Program-made: the position numbers and the translations under genes
DNA from: Streptococcus respiraculi
Lineage (GTDB): Bacteria > Bacillota > Bacilli > Lactobacillales > Streptococcaceae
DNA length: 64,000 nt
Assembly (NCBI RefSeq): GCF_003595525.1
Contig: NZ_CP022680.1
Span: forward strand, 1,948,001 to 2,012,000
Direction: 5' to 3'
Notes under the pieces: generated by a model
What the model was told of the DNA's origin: nothing
What the model saw: only the letters and a program-made list of their open reading frames with translations
Databases searched by the model: none
Shown here: one piece after another, positions 1-9,615 of the stretch
Position numbering within the stretch: position 1 is the stretch's first letter
Layout of the letters: each line of letters starts with the position of its first letter

Positions 1-298
1 CTTCTTCGTCCCAAGCAACCTGCTTTGATAATTGCAAACTCGAATCATGCCGGCCATAGTAAGGCATGAGCATAGCTGTTGGTAAACGTTTATCATCGCA
101 AAAAATCACTAAAATATTCTCATCTACCAAACGCTTTATCAGCATCGTTGATAACAAAATATCTGTTGTTTCTAACAACAAAATGTCAATCTCGGACAGA
201 TGAATCAACTCTGTCCGAGATGCATCTTTAAAAATCAAGTGATTATTCTGATAGGACAACTTCGAGTGAGTATTGACTACTACCGTTCGCCAACCCAT
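1..298 (-). CDS. cas1: CRISPR-associated endonuclease Cas1, type II-A (N-terminal part, cut by window edge)
   Basis: The integrase of spacer acquisition, which works with Cas2 at the leader-repeat junction. The minus strand from 298 reads [20 protein letters not shown] and continues in one frame to the window edge, with [19 protein letters not shown] and [19 protein letters not shown], the N-terminal beta-rich half of type II Cas1. About 99 of the usual roughly 290 residues are present. The ATG overlaps the cas9 stop by one base (TAATG), so it is translationally coupled in the normal cas9-cas1 order. cas2 and csn2 would lie beyond the edge. Confidence 0.93.
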   Translation of the reverse strand, partial: MGWRTVVVNTHSKLSYQNNHLIFKDASRTELIHLSEIDILLLETTDILLSTMLIKRLVDENILVIFCDDKRLPTAMLMPYYGRHDSSLQLSKQVAWDEE

Positions 299-3200
299 TA
301 CTCTCCTCCCAACTTTCTCAAATCAATACGGGTTTCATAAAGCCCTGTAACGGACTGATGAATAAGAGTCGCATCTAAGCACTCTTTGGTAGAAGTGTAT
401 CGCTTTCTATCAACTGTCTGCTCAAAAAACTTAAAGGCTGCCGGCGCTCCAAAAGCTGTAAAAGCTAACAGATTGCTAAAAGACGAAGCAATTGTCTTAA
501 GGTCTTGTCCATCAGCTTGATTATATAAAGTCTGGATTTGTCTCCATTTATCTTCTGCTAAAACGTATTTCCCTGCAAAATCACCTATGTAATCAAGTAA
601 GTCTTTAAAGCGTTCCACGTTCTCTGTCACATACTCGAGATGATTTTCTTTATCATCGTGCTTTTCAATTCTTTGGGCGTGATAGAGTAAGGCTACCAGT
701 TCTGACGGCAATACCATTTGATTGCCTTTTTGCAGTTCTTTTGCACTAGCTAATAGGCGCCTGCGACCATTCTCAAATTCAAATAAGCTAAACTTCGGCA
801 GTTTCAAAATAGTATCTGCTTGGATATTGTGATATCCTTTCTTTTCCAAGAAAGCAATCGGATCTTGCTCAAAATCTAGTCGCTCCATGATGGTAATCCC
901 AACTAATTCTTTGACGGTTTTTAGTTTCTTGGCCTTACCTTTTTCAATATTTGCAACTACAAAGACAGAATAAGCAATGGTTGGACTATCAAAACCACCG
1001 TATTTCTTTGGATCAAGGAAAATATGCTTGGTTTTTCTAGCAATGAGCTTGTCAGAATCCCCCTTCGGTAGAATGGATTCTTTAGAAAAGCCCCCCGTTT
1101 GAACCTCTACCTTTTTCACCACATTTACTTGCGGATAGGCGAGAACCTTCCGAATAGTTGCAAAGTCTTTTTTCTTATTCCAAATAATCTCACCTGTTTC
1201 GGAATAAACTTCAACAGTTGCTTGTTTAATCTCACTACCATCTGCTAACTTAATCTTCGTTTTAAAGAAATTCAGCAGATTTGAGTAAAATAATTTCTTG
1301 GCGGTCGCTTTTCCAAGCTCAGCCTGATGATTCGTTTTTGCAACCAATTTCCGAAGATCAGACTTTTTATATTCACCATAGACAAATTCTGGAGCTAATT
1401 TTGGATATTTTTTCAAGAGAGCTGTACCAACAACAGCATTTAAATAAGCATCGTGAGCATGATGATAATCATTGATTTCCCGCACCTTATAAAGCTGAAA
1501 GTCCCTTCGGAATTGTGATACGAGTTCAGACTTCAAAGTGACGATTTTAGTCGTTCGAATAACCTTACCCGCCTCATCTTTTTCCTTATTCCAACGACTG
1601 TCTAAGATTTGGGCAACGTGTTTGATAATTTGTCGTGTTTCTACTAGTTGGCGTTCAATAAAACCAGCTCTATCTGCTTCTGTTAAACTACCACGCTTTG
1701 CTTTTGTTAAATTGTCAAACTTACGTTTCGAAATTAAACCAGCTTTCTGCAGTTGTAACCAATAAGATTCCCTTGCACGAACCACTTCTATGCTTGGAAC
1801 ATTATCTGACTTTCCACGATTTGCTGCAGAACTTGTCAAAACTCGGTTATCCAGCGAATCATCCTTGATAAAACTTTGTGGAATAATGTGGTCAATATCA
1901 TATTCACCCAACTTATCACGATCCAGCGGATTACCCGTATACATATCACGACCATTTTGAATGTAATAAAGGAACAGACGATCATTTTGAAGACTTTGAT
2001 TATCTACATCCTTGATACTGATTTTTTCTCCACGAAAATTACCCATTGCATCTTGCAACCGTTTCAAGCGTAGTTGTGAATTTCGTCTTCCCCTGTTCGT
2101 CGTCTGATTCTCACGCGCCATTTCAATGACGATATTTTCTGGCGCATGCCCTCCCATCACTCGAACTAACTCATCTACAATTTTTATACTTTGGAGAATG
2201 CCTTTTTTTATGGCTGGACTACCTGCTAATCCACGCACGGTATGAGCTAAACTATCTTCTTCGCCAATCACTTGTGCCTTTTCAATGATTTCTTTAAAAT
2301 CCAAACTATCGTCATGAATCAACTGCATAAAGTTACGATTAGCATGATCATACTTAAGATAATCTAGAATCGTTTGATTTGTTGCTTTATAGCGAATACC
2401 ATTGATCAGCTTATGAGATAATTTCCCCCAGCCTGTATAATGCCTGCGTTCCAGCTTTTTCAGCTGGTCTTGCGTAAACATCTCACGATACTTCTCAAGA
2501 CGCTTGCGAATCATCTCCCTATCTTCAAACAAGGTCAAGGTATGGATAATATCTTCAATCACATCTTGATTAGCTTCATCATCTAAAAAGGATTGGTCTA
2601 GAATCTTCTTCAAGTCATGATAGGTTCCTAAAGAGGCATTAAAGGCATTTTTTTCCTTGTCTAAACCAGTTAAATCCACAATTCTAAATTCATCAAACTC
2701 TTGCTGTAAGTAATTCAACAACTGCTGCTTGCTGACTTTCCGATATTTTTTGAAAACATGATCAAAAATTTCTTGTCGCATATTTGGACAAAAGAACTCT
2801 GTTTTGCCTTGCTCATTCACATATTTAACCTTGGTTAATTCATTGTAAACTGCAAAAGTTTCATAGACAAGACTGTGTTTTGGAAGCACTTTTTCAGCTG
2901 GTAAATACAGATCATTTGAAGTCATGCGTGTGATAAATTGCCCTGCGGACTCTTCTTTATCAATCACATCCTCAAAATTCCACGGAGTAATCGAATCAAC
3001 CGAATGGTAAGAAGCCCATGCAAAGCGGCTTCCCTTGCGTGCCAAAGGTCCTACATAATAAGGAATTCTAAAAGTCAAGATTTTCTCAATTTTTTCCCTA
3101 TGTATCTCTAAAAATGGATAGTACGCACCTTGACGGCGTAAAATCGCCTGCATTTCTCGTAAATGAATTTGGTGAGGAATAGAACCATTATCAAATGTAC

Positions 3201-4410
3201 GCTGTTTTCGCAAAAAATCCTCACGGTCAATTTTATCGATAAAACATTCACTACCTTTGATTTTGGACAAGATGCTCTTGAGGTAACGATAGAAATCTTC
3301 CTGCTTCACACCATTTTCAATATAACCTGCATAGCCATTTTTGCTAGTATTTTTGAATATGTCTGAATAGCTATCTGGTGCATGACTCTTGATGAATTCC
3401 TTCAACTGAGCTAAGTCCTTCTGATGTTCTTCATACCGTTTGACCATAGAAGCTGATAAAGGTGCCTTGGTGGAGAGATCATTTACGGTTAAAATTCCTG
3501 ACAATAAAATAGCGTCATATAGGCTCTTAGCAGCTGTAAATAGATCCGCGTACTCATCACCAATTTTACCTAGCAGCTCTTCCAAATCCTCTTCGTAAGT
3601 ATCTTTTGAAAACTGCAACTTAGCATCTTCAGACAATTGGAAGTTAGATTTAAAATTAGGCTGTAAACCAAGGGATAGGGCAATCAGATTTCCAAAAAGC
3701 GTGTTTTTCTTCTCTGTCGGATAATGCTCCACTATATTTTCCAAACGACGAGATTTACTCACTTTTTCTGTTAGCAGCTCCTTGGCATCAATGAGAATTT
3801 CTGATAAATGACTTTTATCAAAAGTTCTATCATATTCTGCGACAAACGCTACATACAAACTCTGAATATCTATATTTTCTATCCCTAAATCATCCTCAAA
3901 CAAAAAATGCCCACGAAACTTCATCATATGGGCCAAGGCCAGATAAACCAAGCGCAAGTCCGCTTTTTCAGTTGAATCAGCTAAGTGCTTTCTCAAATGG
4001 TAGATGGTTGGGTAAGTTTGGTGATAGTTCACTTCATCTGCTATATTGCCAAAAATTGGATGACTATCTGCTTCCTTATCTTCAGCTACGAAGAATGACT
4101 CTTCTAATCGATGGAAAAACGCACTATCCACTCTATTCATTTCCTCAACGAAAATCTCCTGCAAGTAGCGAAGACGATTTTTTCGACGAGTATACCGCCG
4201 TCTAGCAGTCCTTTTGAGACGTGTCGCTTCAGCGGTCTCTCCATTATCAAACAACAAGACCCCGAGCATGTTTTTCTTGATTGACTGCTTGTCAGTGTTT
4301 CCCAACACTTTCATCTTTTTAGCAGGAACCTTATAATCATCTGTGATCACGGCCCATCCAACACTATTGGTACCAATGTCTAAACCGATAGAGTATGATT
4401 TCTTGCTCAT
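298..4410 (-). CDS. cas9: CRISPR-associated endonuclease Cas9, type II-A
   Basis: RNA-guided double-strand DNA nuclease. The product is 1370 residues (SpCas9 is 1368) and resembles SpCas9 along its whole length. Visible landmarks are RuvC-I with D11 ([12 protein letters not shown]), the arginine-rich bridge helix ([16 protein letters not shown]), RuvC-II E763 (IVIEMAREN), HNH with H841 ([11 protein letters not shown]), RuvC-III H-H-A-H-D with D987, and a PAM-reading tail [10 protein letters not shown]. Its two arginines (1335 and 1337) correspond to the SpCas9 pair that reads GG, so an NGG PAM is predicted. I chose the ATG at 4410 because GGAGG precedes it; an in-frame ATG at 4458 lacks a ribosome site. 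All catalytic residues are intact. Confidence 0.97.
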   Translation of the reverse strand: MSKKSYSIGLDIGTNSVGWAVITDDYKVPAKKMKVLGNTDKQSIKKNMLGVLLFDNGETAEATRLKRTARRRYTRRKNRLRYLQEIFVEEMNRVDSAFFHRLEESFFVAEDKEADSHPIFGNIADEVNYHQTYPTIYHLRKHLADSTEKADLRLVYLALAHMMKFRGHFLFEDDLGIENIDIQSLYVAFVAEYDRTFDKSHLSEILIDAKELLTEKVSKSRRLENIVEHYPTEKKNTLFGNLIALSLGLQPNFKSNFQLSEDAKLQFSKDTYEEDLEELLGKIGDEYADLFTAAKSLYDAILLSGILTVNDLSTKAPLSASMVKRYEEHQKDLAQLKEFIKSHAPDSYSDIFKNTSKNGYAGYIENGVKQEDFYRYLKSILSKIKGSECFIDKIDREDFLRKQRTFDNGSIPHQIHLREMQAILRRQGAYYPFLEIHREKIEKILTFRIPYYVGPLARKGSRFAWASYHSVDSITPWNFEDVIDKEESAGQFITRMTSNDLYLPAEKVLPKHSLVYETFAVYNELTKVKYVNEQGKTEFFCPNMRQEIFDHVFKKYRKVSKQQLLNYLQQEFDEFRIVDLTGLDKEKNAFNASLGTYHDLKKILDQSFLDDEANQDVIEDIIHTLTLFEDREMIRKRLEKYREMFTQDQLKKLERRHYTGWGKLSHKLINGIRYKATNQTILDYLKYDHANRNFMQLIHDDSLDFKEIIEKAQVIGEEDSLAHTVRGLAGSPAIKKGILQSIKIVDELVRVMGGHAPENIVIEMARENQTTNRGRRNSQLRLKRLQDAMGNFRGEKISIKDVDNQSLQNDRLFLYYIQNGRDMYTGNPLDRDKLGEYDIDHIIPQSFIKDDSLDNRVLTSSAANRGKSDNVPSIEVVRARESYWLQLQKAGLISKRKFDNLTKAKRGSLTEADRAGFIERQLVETRQIIKHVAQILDSRWNKEKDEAGKVIRTTKIVTLKSELVSQFRRDFQLYKVREINDYHHAHDAYLNAVVGTALLKKYPKLAPEFVYGEYKKSDLRKLVAKTNHQAELGKATAKKLFYSNLLNFFKTKIKLADGSEIKQATVEVYSETGEIIWNKKKDFATIRKVLAYPQVNVVKKVEVQTGGFSKESILPKGDSDKLIARKTKHIFLDPKKYGGFDSPTIAYSVFVVANIEKGKAKKLKTVKELVGITIMERLDFEQDPIAFLEKKGYHNIQADTILKLPKFSLFEFENGRRRLLASAKELQKGNQMVLPSELVALLYHAQRIEKHDDKENHLEYVTENVERFKDLLDYIGDFAGKYVLAEDKWRQIQTLYNQADGQDLKTIASSFSNLLAFTAFGAPAAFKFFEQTVDRKRYTSTKECLDATLIHQSVTGLYETRIDLRKLGGE

Positions 4411-4575
4411 CTGATTTCCTCCTTCATCTGTAAGATGTATTTTTAAAAATGTAAACAAAAATATTAACCTATAAACACTTTCATGAACTCTGCGAAACTT
4501 TTTAAATATTTTAACAGTTCGGTTAGCAAAAGAACATCATCTTTTTTTAATTTATAGCGCTTATTTATTGTTATT

Positions 4576-4630
4576 CCTTAAAATATAATTTATTTATAAT
4601 TATACCATAAATACTAATTATTTGAACTTT
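4576..4630 (-). promoter_or_regulatory. cas9 operon promoter with candidate self-targeting site
   Basis: On the minus strand an extended -10 (TGGTATAAT, TATAAT at 4604-4599) with a weak -35 (TTCAAA, about 4626-4621) would start transcription near 4592, giving a 5' UTR of about 180 bases. Directly downstream, 4579-4588 reads TTATATTTTA on the minus strand, followed by AGG (4578-4576). This matches the ten bases in front of the repeat-like segment of the long tracrRNA (4674-4683). Confidence 0.7.
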
Positions 4631-4741
4631 TTTTATGGAAATAAGGCAATAATTTTGATAGGATAAAAGTGGGTTATATTTTAGTTTTAGAGCTGTACCG
4701 TTTTAAATCATGAAAAATTAAACAATCCTCTGATAAAACGC

Positions 4742-4770
4742 TTGCAAAATTTGAGAAAATCTTGTATACT
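4742..4770 (+). promoter_or_regulatory. Promoter of short tracrRNA
   Basis: TTGCAA at 4742-4747, a 17-base spacer and TATACT at 4765-4770 with a T-G extension give a start near 4777, immediately before the anti-repeat. Confidence 0.75.
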
Positions 4771-4776
4771 ATAGTC

Positions 4777-4868
4777 ATTGGAATTAGCTGAAACAGCACA
4801 GCATGTTAAAATAAGGCTTTGTCCGTATTCAACTTCGCAAGAGGTGGCACCGATTCGGTGCTTTTTTT
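4777..4868 (+). ncRNA. tracrRNA, short form
   Basis: Trans-activating RNA that pairs with crRNA repeats and loads Cas9. The anti-repeat (from 4779, GGAATTAGCTGAAACAGCAC) is complementary to bases 9-33 of the repeat with one A-C mismatch and one G-U pair. Then follow the lower stem ATGTTAAAAT, the nexus AAGGCTTTGTCCGT, a small hairpin around AACTTCGCAAGAGGT and the terminator hairpin GCACCGATTCGGTGC (4847-4861) with a T7 tract. Order and length (about 92 bases) match the S. pyogenes short tracrRNA. It lies on the strand opposite cas9. Confidence 0.92.
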
Positions 4869-5123
4869 GTTTCCGCTGTCAGTATACCTTATCTACAAAA
4901 GGTTTGATTGACTTGCACTGTACTATTTCCACTATCTATAGAAAGTACACTCATAGAGAAACTGTATTTTAGAACCTCGAAAATGATACAATTTCCTCAA
5001 ATACATCGTTTCTTCACTACTAAAATATGATATAATAGGTTAAGAAAAGGAATCAGTTGGAACGAGAATCTAGCTGAGACGAATGGCGCGATTACGAAAT
5101 CTTGTAGAAAAAAATTCTGCGAG
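4869..5123 (+). promoter_or_regulatory. CRISPR leader with promoter
   Basis: AT-rich leader between the tracrRNA terminator and the first repeat. An extended -10 (TGATATAAT, TATAAT at 5031-5036) predicts a start near 5043. The leader ends TTCTGCGAG directly before repeat 1, resembling the type II-A leader-anchoring end (CTACGAG-like) used by Cas1-Cas2. At 5049-5059 it carries GGAATCAGTTG, the exact reverse complement of the 3' part of the repeat. Confidence 0.75.
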
Positions 5124-6349
5124 GTTTTAGAGCTGTGCTGTTTCAACTGATTCCAAAACCCGGATGTTTGTTTGGAAATGTTTCGAGTAGTTTTAGAGCT
5201 GTGCTGTTTCAACTGATTCCAAAACTTTGTTCTGCGAGCTCAGCACGACCTTGTTGTTTTAGAGCTGTGCTGTTTCAACTGATTCCAAAACGCTAGATGT
5301 GTCTAAAAATGCCGTGTTCATGTTTTAGAGCTGTGCTGTTTCAACTGATTCCAAAACTATTATGATGATTATATCTTACAGGCAGATGTTTTAGAGCTGT
5401 GCTGTTTCAACTGATTCCAAAACAATTTACAACGAGGAGCTAAAAGCTCGATTTGTTTTAGAGCTGTGCTGTTTCAACTGATTCCAAAACTCGTTGAACG
5501 GTTAGAATTGCTTGAAAAATGTTTTAGAGCTGTGCTGTTTCAACTGATTCCAAAACCAGAAGATGATTTTCCGTTTTAAGAGGTGAGTTTTAGAGCTGTG
5601 CTGTTTCAACTGATTCCAAAACCAATACCTATGATTTGTTGTTGAAAAGCCAGTTTTAGAGCTGTGCTGTTTCAACTGATTCCAAAACACCATAAGGGTC
5701 AGTTGTAGTTATGGTGAAGTTTTAGAGCTGTGCTGTTTCAACTGATTCCAAAACCGTGATATTCAAAATACTGTCTCCTTGTTAAGTTTTAGAGCTGTGC
5801 TGTTTCAACTGATTCCAAAACATGGAAGTATGCAGGAGATGCGACAGAAATGTTTTAGAGCTGTGCTGTTTCAACTGATTCCAAAACACATCGGACGGTT
5901 AAGCCTGCTGGAAAGCAGTTTTAGAGCTGTGCTGTTTCAACTGATTCCAAAACCAAGGCAAGACCCTAAGTATCTGATGGATTGTTTTAGAGCTGTGCTG
6001 TTTCAACTGATTCCAAAACCAGACGGCAGACGGTAGAGTTAAAGATGTTGTTTTAGAGCTGTGCTGTTTCAACTGATTCCAAAACTTATCGACAGTCTAG
6101 TCGGTTTGACAGCGTGTTTTAGAGCTGTGCTGTTTCAACTGATTCCAAAACTCGCCTTGTGTCGCCTCCTTTTCGTCTTGCGTTTTAGAGCTGTGCTGTT
6201 TCAACTGATTCCAAAACAAGCTACAGAGTCATGTATAGGTGGCCAGTGTTTTAGAGCTGTGCTGTTTCAACTGATTCCAAAACGGTCACTAATAATCCCC
6301 ATGTAGCAATCATGTTTTAGAGCTGTGCTGTTTCACTCACCATAGAAAA
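5124..6349 (+). CRISPR. Type II-A CRISPR array, 18 full repeats plus one degenerate terminal repeat, 18 spacers
   Basis: The 36-base repeat begins GTTTTAGAGCTGTGCTGTTT and ends CAACTGATTCCAAAAC. Repeats start at 5124, 5190, 5256, 5322, 5388, 5455, 5521, 5587, 5653, 5719, 5786, 5852, 5918, 5984, 6050, 6116, 6182 and 6248. The last, at 6314, keeps only its first 22 bases and then diverges, as expected for the leader-distal end. Spacers are 30 bases, except the fifth (5424-5454) and tenth (5755-5785) with 31. Full repeats look identical. The leader is at the left, so the newest spacers are near 5160. The open frames read across the array are repeat artefacts. Spacer targets cannot be named from sequence alone. 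Confidence 0.98.
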
Positions 6350-6385
6350 ACCCAACCAGCTTTTCAAAAAGCTGGTTGGGTTTTT
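6346..6385. terminator. Bidirectional terminator between CRISPR array and folD
   Basis: A perfect 14-bp stem starting CCCAACCAGC (6351-6380) with a tiny loop, an A5 run on the left and a T5 run on the right. It can end the array transcript (plus) and the folD transcript (minus). Confidence 0.88.
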
Positions 6386-6451
6386 GGAGATTATGAAAAA
6401 TATTTAGGATTGATAATAGTATATCCTATTCTTAACTTTCCGACATCGGTC

Positions 6452-7318
6452 TTAGGGCTGATTTGCTTGCGCATCAAGAAATCTTTTGCAAGCATAGTAG
6501 GTTTGTTCCATGAGCATGGTAATGGTCATAGGACCTACACCTCCAGGAACGGGTGTGATATAGCTTGCGATTTTGTTTACCTCATCAAAGGCCACATCGC
6601 CAATCAGCTTACCATTCTCATCACGGTTCATGCCGACATCAATGACGACAGCCCCTTCTTTGACGAAATCCTTGGTCACAAAATGTCCACGTCCGATAGC
6701 TACCACTAAAATATCCGCTTCTTGAGCAAGGGCTGGTAGGTTCTCCGTCCGCGAATGAGCAATAGTCACCGTTGCATTAGCATCCAGCAAGAGTTGAGCC
6801 ATGGGCTTTCCGACAATGTTGCTACGACCAATCACAACAGCTTTTTTACCTTCTGGATTGATGCCATACTCACGTAAGAGCTCCATAATTCCTGCTGGAG
6901 TCGAAGGAATCATGACAGGATGTCCACTCCAGAATTTCCCCATGTTCATAGGATGAAAACCGTCTACATCTTTATCCGGATTAATCGCAAGTAAAATTAC
7001 TTCCTCATCGATATGTGTAGGTAAGGGAAGCTGGACTAGGATACCGTGCCAAGCCGCATCCTGATTATAGCGGGCAATCATCGCTAAAAGTTCCTCTTGA
7101 GTGGTCGTATCAGGCAAGCGCACTACTTCGCTACGAAAACCTGCTGCCAAAGCTGAGCGTTCCTTGTTGCGAACATAGACCTGACTAGCAGGATTATCCC
7201 CAACCAAAATCACCACAAGCCCCGGTGCTACACCAGTCTTTTCTTTTAGCGCCGCTGTTTTTTCTGCCAACTGTCCCTGCATTTTTTCTGCTAAGGCTTT
7301 TCCATCCATTCGTATCAT
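6452..7318 (-). CDS. folD: Bifunctional methylenetetrahydrofolate dehydrogenase/cyclohydrolase FolD
   Basis: Cytosolic one-carbon enzyme. It oxidises 5,10-methylene-THF with NADP and hydrolyses the methenyl product to 10-formyl-THF for purine and formyl-Met synthesis. The 288-residue product shows the catalytic Y-K segment ([11 protein letters not shown]), the substrate loop [10 protein letters not shown], the signature [11 protein letters not shown], the nucleotide-binding [15 protein letters not shown] and the C-terminal [13 protein letters not shown] start at the ATG at 7318 because AAAGGAG sits six bases upstream; an ATG at 7324 is too close to that site. No catalytic residue is missing. 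It is monocistronic, with the shared terminator at 6351-6380 downstream. Confidence 0.96.
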   Translation of the reverse strand: MIRMDGKALAEKMQGQLAEKTAALKEKTGVAPGLVVILVGDNPASQVYVRNKERSALAAGFRSEVVRLPDTTTQEELLAMIARYNQDAAWHGILVQLPLPTHIDEEVILLAINPDKDVDGFHPMNMGKFWSGHPVMIPSTPAGIMELLREYGINPEGKKAVVIGRSNIVGKPMAQLLLDANATVTIAHSRTENLPALAQEADILVVAIGRGHFVTKDFVKEGAVVIDVGMNRDENGKLIGDVAFDEVNKIASYITPVPGGVGPMTITMLMEQTYYACKRFLDAQANQP

Positions 7319-7447
7319 GCTCATCTCCTTTACGTTTTTTCCATTATACCAAAATCCCAGCCCTGCTCCTAGAAATTTTTTATTTCCAATTTCAATCGTT
7401 CGCATTTACCAGCAAAAACCGCTGAATAAATCCAGCGGTCATTTTTA

Positions 7448-7552
7448 TATAGTCGTTTAGTTTTGATTTAGTACTAGGCAACGAGTCGCAGGCATAACTG
7501 AAGTTAGCTAAGACGAGTTAACGACGTAATAGATTAAAACGAAATGACTATA
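7448..7552. repeat. Palindromic MITE-like element, copy 1 (105 bp)
   Basis: The ends are inverted repeats: TATAGTCGTTTAGTTTTGAT at the left, and TATAGTCATTTCGTTTTAAT when the right end is reverse complemented. The core shares CTAGGCAACGA and GAGTTAAC with the element at 11828-11933. The right end carries the TAG stop codon of the ABC ATPase gene. Confidence 0.75.
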
Positions 7553-8282
7553 ATACCTTCGACAAGAAATTTTTTGTCCGTTCTTCCTGAGTTTCTTCAA
7601 AGACCTGCTGCGGTGTACCGTCTTCTACAACAACACCACCGTCCATGAAGATGACGCGGTCGGCTACCTCACGTGCAAAGCCCATTTCATGGGTGACAAT
7701 AACCATGGTCATTCCTGACTTGGCCAAGTCCTTCATAACACCTAACACCTCACCAACCATTTCAGGGTCAAGGGCAGAGGTCGGCTCATCAAAGAGTAAC
7801 ACGTCAGGATCCATTGCAAGACCACGCGCAATAGCAATCCGCTGCTGTTGCCCCCCTGATAAGCTCTGCGGATAAGCGTGAGCCTTGTCTGGCAATCCCA
7901 CTTTTTCAAGTAAGTCATAGGCAATTTTTTCTGCCTCACTCTTTGCCAATCCCTTGGTCTTAATCGGTGACAAGGTGATATTGTCTAAAACGGACATATT
8001 TGGGAAAAGATTGAATTGCTGAAAGACCATGCCCATTTTTTCCCTCATTTTGAAAATATTATTCGACTTGTCGGTAATATCCACACCCTCAAAGGTCACC
8101 GTACCCTTGGTGGGCACTTCAAGCAAATTCATGGTGCGCAAGAAGGTTGACTTCCCACTACCAGACGGTCCGATAATCACGACCACCTGCCCCTTTTCAA
8201 TCTCGAGGTCAATTCCCTTTAAGACCTCATTTTTACCGAATGATTTATGAAGATTTTTAATCGAAATAATGGTCTCACGCAT
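7548..8282 (-). CDS. Polar amino-acid ABC transporter, ATP-binding subunit (GlnQ-like)
   Basis: ATPase of an amino-acid importer, peripheral on the inner face of the membrane. The 244 residues show Walker [10 protein letters not shown] (38-46), the Q-loop region [13 protein letters not shown], signature LSGGQQQR, Walker [14 protein letters not shown] and the switch histidine ([10 protein letters not shown]), all typical of the GlnQ/HisP family. It overlaps the permease gene by eight bases, so the two are co-translated. No substrate-binding protein is adjacent, so the substrate cannot be assigned and the binding protein must be encoded elsewhere. Its stop codon lies in the terminal repeat of the neighbouring MITE. 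Confidence 0.93.
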   Translation of the reverse strand: MRETIISIKNLHKSFGKNEVLKGIDLEIEKGQVVVIIGPSGSGKSTFLRTMNLLEVPTKGTVTFEGVDITDKSNNIFKMREKMGMVFQQFNLFPNMSVLDNITLSPIKTKGLAKSEAEKIAYDLLEKVGLPDKAHAYPQSLSGGQQQRIAIARGLAMDPDVLLFDEPTSALDPEMVGEVLGVMKDLAKSGMTMVIVTHEMGFAREVADRVIFMDGGVVVEDGTPQQVFEETQEERTKNFLSKVL

Positions 8283-8964
8283 GTGTCTGTCCTCCTTTGT
8301 TCAACCGTTTCTCAAATGCCTGAATCGCTAAGGTCAAGACACTGGTCATAACCAAATAATAAGCCGCCGCAAACAAGAGAGGAGTCAAGGTCAAGTAAGT
8401 CGTTGACGCAACGGTCGTTGCACTGTTCCAAAGCTCGATGACACCAATAGTAGATAAGAGCGAGCTGTCTTTTAAAATGGTCACAAATTCATTTCCTAAG
8501 GCTGGCAAAATATTTTTCACCGCTTGAGGCATGATGACCGATTTCATGGCTTCAAAAGGGCGAATCCCGAGAGAATAGGCGGCTTCTAATTGCCCTTTGG
8601 GAACAGCGTTAATCCCTGCTCGTACAGTCTCAGATACGTAAGCCCCGCTGTTCATCGAAATCACGATAATCCCTGGTAAGAGGCGTGACAAATCCACAGA
8701 TAAAATCCCCAACTCAAAGGTCGGTGCTGAGATATTCATAACCGCAAAGGCAATCATGATTTGCACCACCATGGGGGTTCCGCGGAAAATCCAAACATAG
8801 ATATTAGCCAACCAAGCCAAGGGACGAAATTTGCTGCGTTGGGCAAAAGCCAAAATGATTCCCAAGATACTTCCGAAAAAAACCACTAAGGCTGCAATCA
8901 TTAAGGTTACAATCGCTCCATAATTAAAATAATCCCAATATTTAGGAAGGAATGAAAAATCCAT
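8275..8964 (-). CDS. Polar amino-acid ABC transporter, permease subunit
   Basis: Membrane component of the same importer, 229 residues. It has hydrophobic segments from about residue 15 onward and the EAA loop that docks on the ATPase ([20 protein letters not shown]). The start was chosen at 8964 ([10 protein letters not shown]) because GAGG lies seven bases upstream; the in-frame ATG at 8982 has no such site. The family (HisM/GlnP) forms homo- or heterodimers, and only one permease gene is present here. Substrate unknown. Confidence 0.9.
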   Translation of the reverse strand: MDFSFLPKYWDYFNYGAIVTLMIAALVVFFGSILGIILAFAQRSKFRPLAWLANIYVWIFRGTPMVVQIMIAFAVMNISAPTFELGILSVDLSRLLPGIIVISMNSGAYVSETVRAGINAVPKGQLEAAYSLGIRPFEAMKSVIMPQAVKNILPALGNEFVTILKDSSLLSTIGVIELWNSATTVASTTYLTLTPLLFAAAYYLVMTSVLTLAIQAFEKRLNKGGQTHA

Positions 8965-9051
8965 TTGTTTACCTCTTTTCAAACTGTATGGGTTATATTA
9001 TATCATTTTTGAATAAAAATACAATAGTTACGACTAAATATTCAATCCATA

Positions 9052-9086
9052 AAAAAAGCACCGAAGTGCTTTGAAGTGCTTTTTTC
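9052..9086. terminator. Hairpin downstream of ykuJ-like gene
   Basis: An A-run, AAGCACcgaAGTGCTT-type stem and T6 run. It can terminate the minus-strand ykuJ-like gene. Confidence 0.55.
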
Positions 9087-9100
9087 ATTCTTAGTCAGAA

Positions 9101-9331
9101 TTAGTACAATAATTCATAAATTTCCATTGCAATCAAGTCAATGCTGTCAAATGTGTATGTCTCACGCGCTTGAACATCGCGAAGCGTAAAGACCGAACCA
9201 TTTTCCTCATCGAAGCTATAAGCAACCTCTGCAACGACAACGCCGTCACGCTCAAAATTACGTTTTAAGGTTCCACCGTCAGTCGCCATAGCTTCCAAAC
9301 GGTTAATAATTCGCACTAAATGTGATTCCAT
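9101..9331 (-). CDS. YkuJ-family protein (DUF1797)
   Basis: A 76-residue cytosolic protein of unknown role. Length and sequence (MESHLVRIINRLEAMATDGG, ending TYTFDSIDLIAMEIYELLY) fit the YkuJ/DUF1797 family, whose B. subtilis member ends in a similar FDNIDM-EIFELL stretch. It has no membrane segment or catalytic motif. It is transcribed alone on the minus strand with a good ribosome site (AGGAG) before the ATG. I do not assign a function. Confidence 0.75.
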   Translation of the reverse strand: MESHLVRIINRLEAMATDGGTLKRNFERDGVVVAEVAYSFDEENGSVFTLRDVQARETYTFDSIDLIAMEIYELLY

Positions 9332-9473
9332 ATCACTTCTCCTAATTTCTTATTATAGAAGTATTTTACCATATTTCCTGCAAAAAGTCTTGATTTATCC
9401 ATTTTTCTTCTGCTTTCTACTGATTCTCTCGTTATATTTCTGCCTTCATCTGTTCAATTTAGGTAGCAAATTC

Positions 9474-9527
9474 TTGCAATTTCACTGAATCTTGATATAA
9501 TAAACCTATATTTGACCTTTATTGACT
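9474..9527 (+). promoter_or_regulatory. clpE promoter with CtsR operator
   Basis: TTGCAA at 9474-9479, a 16-base spacer and extended -10 TGATATAAT (TATAAT 9496-9501). The heptad pair TTTGACC-TTT-ATTGACT at 9511-9527 matches the reverse complement of the CtsR consensus (GGTCAAA repeats spaced by three) with one mismatch. It covers the predicted start site, so CtsR should repress clpE until heat or protein stress. Confidence 0.8.
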
Positions 9528-9615
9528 ATTTGGCTGTCCATGACTGAACAATGAGTGATGTAGAGATGTCAAAAACCAATAAAGACTTACATTTCGATAG
9601 AAAAGAGGATTGCCC

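Larger units (their letters stand above)
4673..4868 (+). ncRNA. Candidate long-form tracrRNA (natural single-guide RNA)
   Basis: Upstream of the short tracrRNA, 4684-4696 copies the first 13 bases of the CRISPR repeat (GTTTTAGAGCTGT) and continues ACCGTTTT. This segment can pair with the anti-repeat of the same transcript: GUUUUA with UUAAAAU, GCUGU with ACAGC, and, after two mismatches around one C-G pair, GUUUU with the GAAAC stretch. The ten bases before it are TTATATTTTA and match the cas9 promoter next to AGG. This corresponds to the tracr-L autoregulator known from S. pyogenes. I see no convincing promoter for the long form; a weak AT-rich -10 may lie near 4659-4664. Confidence 0.62.

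Noticed and set aside
4411..4458. Longer Cas9 N-terminus from the ATG at 4458
   Set aside because: No ribosome site there, while GGAGG precedes the ATG at 4410, whose product begins like other Cas9 proteins.
5226..5255. Spacer 2 contains TTCTGCGAG, identical to the end of the leader
   Set aside because: A nine-base match may be chance; no second repeat-like or leader-like feature accompanies it.
5502..6306. Open reading frames of 63-85 codons across the CRISPR array on both strands
   Set aside because: They consist of the translated 36-base repeat with spacers and have no ribosome sites.
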